Assembly (NCBI GenBank): GCA_009785875.1
Contig: WQUF01000116.1
Location: 1 to 6,747 of the forward strand
Source: Oscillospiraceae bacterium
GTDB taxonomy: Bacteria; Bacillota; Clostridia; Clostridiales; Clostridiaceae
Length of the DNA stretch: 6,747 nt
Direction: 5' to 3'
Made by a program: the position numbers and the translations under genes. The notes under the pieces were generated by a model. The model was not told the DNA's origin and searched no databases. It saw only the letters and a list, made by a program, of their open reading frames with translations. Positions 5,430 to 6,747 of the stretch are shown here, one piece after another (position 1 is the first letter of the stretch; each line of letters begins with the position of its first letter).

Positions 5430-5874
5430 AACGCTTACTTGTGGCTATCAGCATATATAAATATTCAAATTGATTCGCATAAGTTTTGATCTCATGCTTT
5501 TCTCTTCGATAAGTAATGTAGGGTCTCAATTTATCATATAGCTGAATAACCATATCTCCTGTTGAAGTTTCTTTAAAAAACCATTTTGGCAATTGATGTT
5601 TTCGTACTAACAAACCGATCATATTGTATGTATTTATTATGTTCTCGATTTTATATGCTTTTTCACTATCTTCATCCATGGATTTTGAGTCATATGCCAT
5701 TAGTTCCCAGACAAACCTTCTTGATTCGATGAACTCTGGTTCTCGTGTGTATTCTAAATAAGAAGTTACAGCTAACATGCGATTGTGCAGGAAACCTATA
5801 ATAGAAAATAGCATACCAAAAATTCCTGTAAGTGCACCTATAAGACTAAAAATAACTCCCATTTGAAATCCCAT
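5428..5874 (-). CDS. Membrane-anchored protein of unknown function (DUF4760-like)
   Basis: This is a 148-residue protein with one hydrophobic segment at residues 5-29 (GVIFSLIGALTGIFGMLFSI), then a charged, mostly helical cytosolic domain. Visible landmarks are FIESRRFVWEL (48-58), a NMIGLLVRKHQLPKWFF stretch (84-100) and RPYITYRREK (117-126). This layout (residue-changing RRxVxEL, then a GLL-x-LPxWxF motif, then R-rich end) recalls small DUF4760-type proteins, but I hold that loosely and give no function. I chose ATG 5874 because GAGGA lies 6 bases upstream; the longer frame from TTG 5889 starts inside that ribosome binding site region. It converges on the isomerase gene and ends in a terminator that overlaps its stop. 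A 10-bp-arm palindrome lies upstream at 5907-5932. Confidence 0.75.
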   Translation of the reverse strand: MGFQMGVIFSLIGALTGIFGMLFSIIGFLHNRMLAVTSYLEYTREPEFIESRRFVWELMAYDSKSMDEDSEKAYKIENIINTYNMIGLLVRKHQLPKWFFKETSTGDMVIQLYDKLRPYITYRREKHEIKTYANQFEYLYMLIATSKR

Positions 5875-5906
5875 TTGTTTTCCTCGCAATCTTAGATTGA
5901 AATTTA

Positions 5907-5932
5907 AGTAATAAAAACATAATTTTATTACT
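5907..5932. other. AT-rich palindrome upstream of the membrane-protein gene
   Basis: AGTAATAAAA and TTTTATTACT are perfect 10-bp arms around a 6-base spacer. It lies 33 bases before the chosen start of the minus-strand gene, in its leader or promoter. It could be an operator, a leader hairpin or a terminator for transcripts from the right. The AT content makes function uncertain. Confidence 0.4.
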
Positions 5933-6095
5933 CATAATAATTTTAACTTAAATTATTGATTAATGCATCTAAATTTATCAAATTTAATATATTTTATGCA
6001 ATCTATGATTTTTGTGAATTTTATTTAATGAGAGGAATATATGTGAATATAGGGATATTTTTGGTCATATGAATTTATGAAAGGAAAGCGATAAA

Positions 6096-6446
6096 ATGAA
6101 ATTATTGGTCAATTGGGTCATCAGCACCCTCAGCCTTTACTTATTATCTTTTTTATTCAGTGGAATCGTATTTGATAATTTTACTGCTGCGCTTATTACA
6201 TCGATTATTTTAGGTCTTATCAATGCAATTATTAAGCCTATTTTAATCATTCTTACACTGCCAATTAATATAATAACTTTAGGTTTATTTTCTCTAGTTA
6301 TAAATGCCTGTATGCTCATCATAGCTTCAAATGTTTCTCCTGGGTTTCATATTGATGGTTTTGCAACAGCTTTTTTTGCATCAATCGTGTTAAGCGTTAT
6401 AAATGCTATATTATCATCTATTGTTAAAAAAAATAAGGTGGAGTGA
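6096..6446 (+). CDS. YvlD-type four-helix membrane protein (phage holin 4_2 family by name)
   Basis: This 116-residue integral membrane protein has four hydrophobic segments, at about 3-25, 30-46, 49-78 and 88-110. The conserved family core is visible: LGLINAIIKPIL (39-50), LTLPINIITLGLF (53-65), NACML (70-74) and PGF-x-IDGF (82-89). The C-terminus is short and basic (KKNKVE). Length is typical. Despite the Pfam name, these proteins are chromosomal and common in Bacillota and elsewhere (Bacillus subtilis YvlD, in a stress-induced operon); they are not evidence of prophage. The function is not established. AAAGGA lies about 10 bases before the ATG. It is followed by its own terminator and appears monocistronic here. 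Confidence 0.9.
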   Translation: MKLLVNWVISTLSLYLLSFLFSGIVFDNFTAALITSIILGLINAIIKPILIILTLPINIITLGLFSLVINACMLIIASNVSPGFHIDGFATAFFASIVLSVINAILSSIVKKNKVE

Positions 6447-6462
6447 CAACATATTTGGATAA

Positions 6463-6497
6463 TTAAAGGATCTGTTTTTACAGGTCCTTTAAATTTT
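6463..6497 (+). terminator. Terminator of the YvlD-type gene
   Basis: TTAAAGGATCTG and CAGGTCCTTTAA form a 12-bp stem with one G-T pair and a 6-base T-rich loop. A short T run (ATTTT) follows. It lies 16 bases after the YvlD-type stop codon. Confidence 0.75.
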
Positions 6498-6556
6498 GGT
6501 ACTATTTTTTGTAAAAGTGAATATAATAGTAATGACTAATAAATAAGAGGATCGAT

Positions 6557-6747
6557 ATGAGAAATATTGTAGATAAAGTATTAGATCAAGTGCAAGATAT
6601 TTACGGAATGGATTTACGACCAAATTACAGGCTGCAAAATGATGATGTTAAGATAACTGAAACCGAAATTAAGCTCCCTCCGCCAAGCTTAGAAGATGTA
6701 AAAAGATGGGCTGATTTTGAAAGAAAATCTATCATAAGAAGAGAAAA
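6557..6747 (+). CDS. Unrecognised protein, N-terminal 63 residues only
   Basis: An open frame runs from ATG 6557 to the window edge with no stop. AGAGG lies about 6 bases upstream, and a perfect TATAAT is at 6522-6527, just after the preceding terminator, so this looks like a real gene start. The visible part is charged and soluble: an N-terminal helix-like stretch (IVDKVLDQVQDIYGMDL), a proline-rich LPPPSLEDV (about 40-48), then WADFERKSIIRRE. There is no signal peptide or membrane segment. I do not recognise the family from this fragment. Confidence 0.65.
   Translation, partial: MRNIVDKVLDQVQDIYGMDLRPNYRLQNDDVKITETEIKLPPPSLEDVKRWADFERKSIIRRE

Noticed and set aside
6137..6322. Minus-strand open frame of 61 codons
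   Set aside because: It is antisense to the YvlD-type membrane protein, which shows the family core motifs.
6096..6446. Phage holin and hence prophage
   Set aside because: The family name is historical. YvlD-type proteins are chromosomal, and no phage genes are nearby.

Overview
The window is AT-rich DNA with strong AGGAGG-type ribosome binding sites and intrinsic terminators that end in T runs. It also has an L-box (lysine) riboswitch ahead of a diaminopimelate decarboxylase gene. Together these point to a low-GC Bacillota, most likely a Clostridia-type anaerobe. TGG is used for Trp and no in-frame TGA codons are needed, so a mollicute code is not indicated. Nothing marks this as phage or integrative-element DNA; it reads as ordinary chromosome with one decayed, repeat-containing patch in the middle.

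Left part (1-3306), all on the minus strand. A lysA gene lies downstream of a complete lysine-riboswitch leader: promoter 3278-3306, aptamer about 3088-3258, terminator about 3034-3073. It ends in a clear terminator (1690-1719). A separate promoter (1645-1673) and an 18-bp operator-like palindrome (1615-1632) then drive a GH65 disaccharide phosphorylase, whose 3' end is outside the window. Lysine/cell-wall precursor synthesis and glucoside phosphorolysis are therefore adjacent but controlled separately.

Middle part (3307-4607). This holds a probable remnant of a tiny hydrophobic-peptide gene, a perfect 18-bp-stem hairpin, and a 92-codon gene that looks like a class I methyltransferase with its SAM-binding core deleted in frame. 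A bidirectional terminator follows, then a convergent gene for a small coiled-coil protein whose heptads are encoded by a 21-bp tandem repeat. Two diverged copies of a roughly 70-100 bp terminator-containing segment flank the methyltransferase remnant.

Right part (4608-6747). A TIM-barrel sugar phosphate isomerase/epimerase gene (plus) converges on a gene for a one-TM membrane-anchored protein of unknown function (minus). A YvlD-type four-helix membrane protein (plus) with its own terminator comes next. Last is the 5' end of an unrecognised gene (plus) running off the window.

I found no convincing multi-gene novel system. The most unusual items are the decayed methyltransferase with its flanking repeats, the candidate operator at the GH65 promoter, and a possible 5' remnant of a second isomerase-like gene at about 6043-6094.
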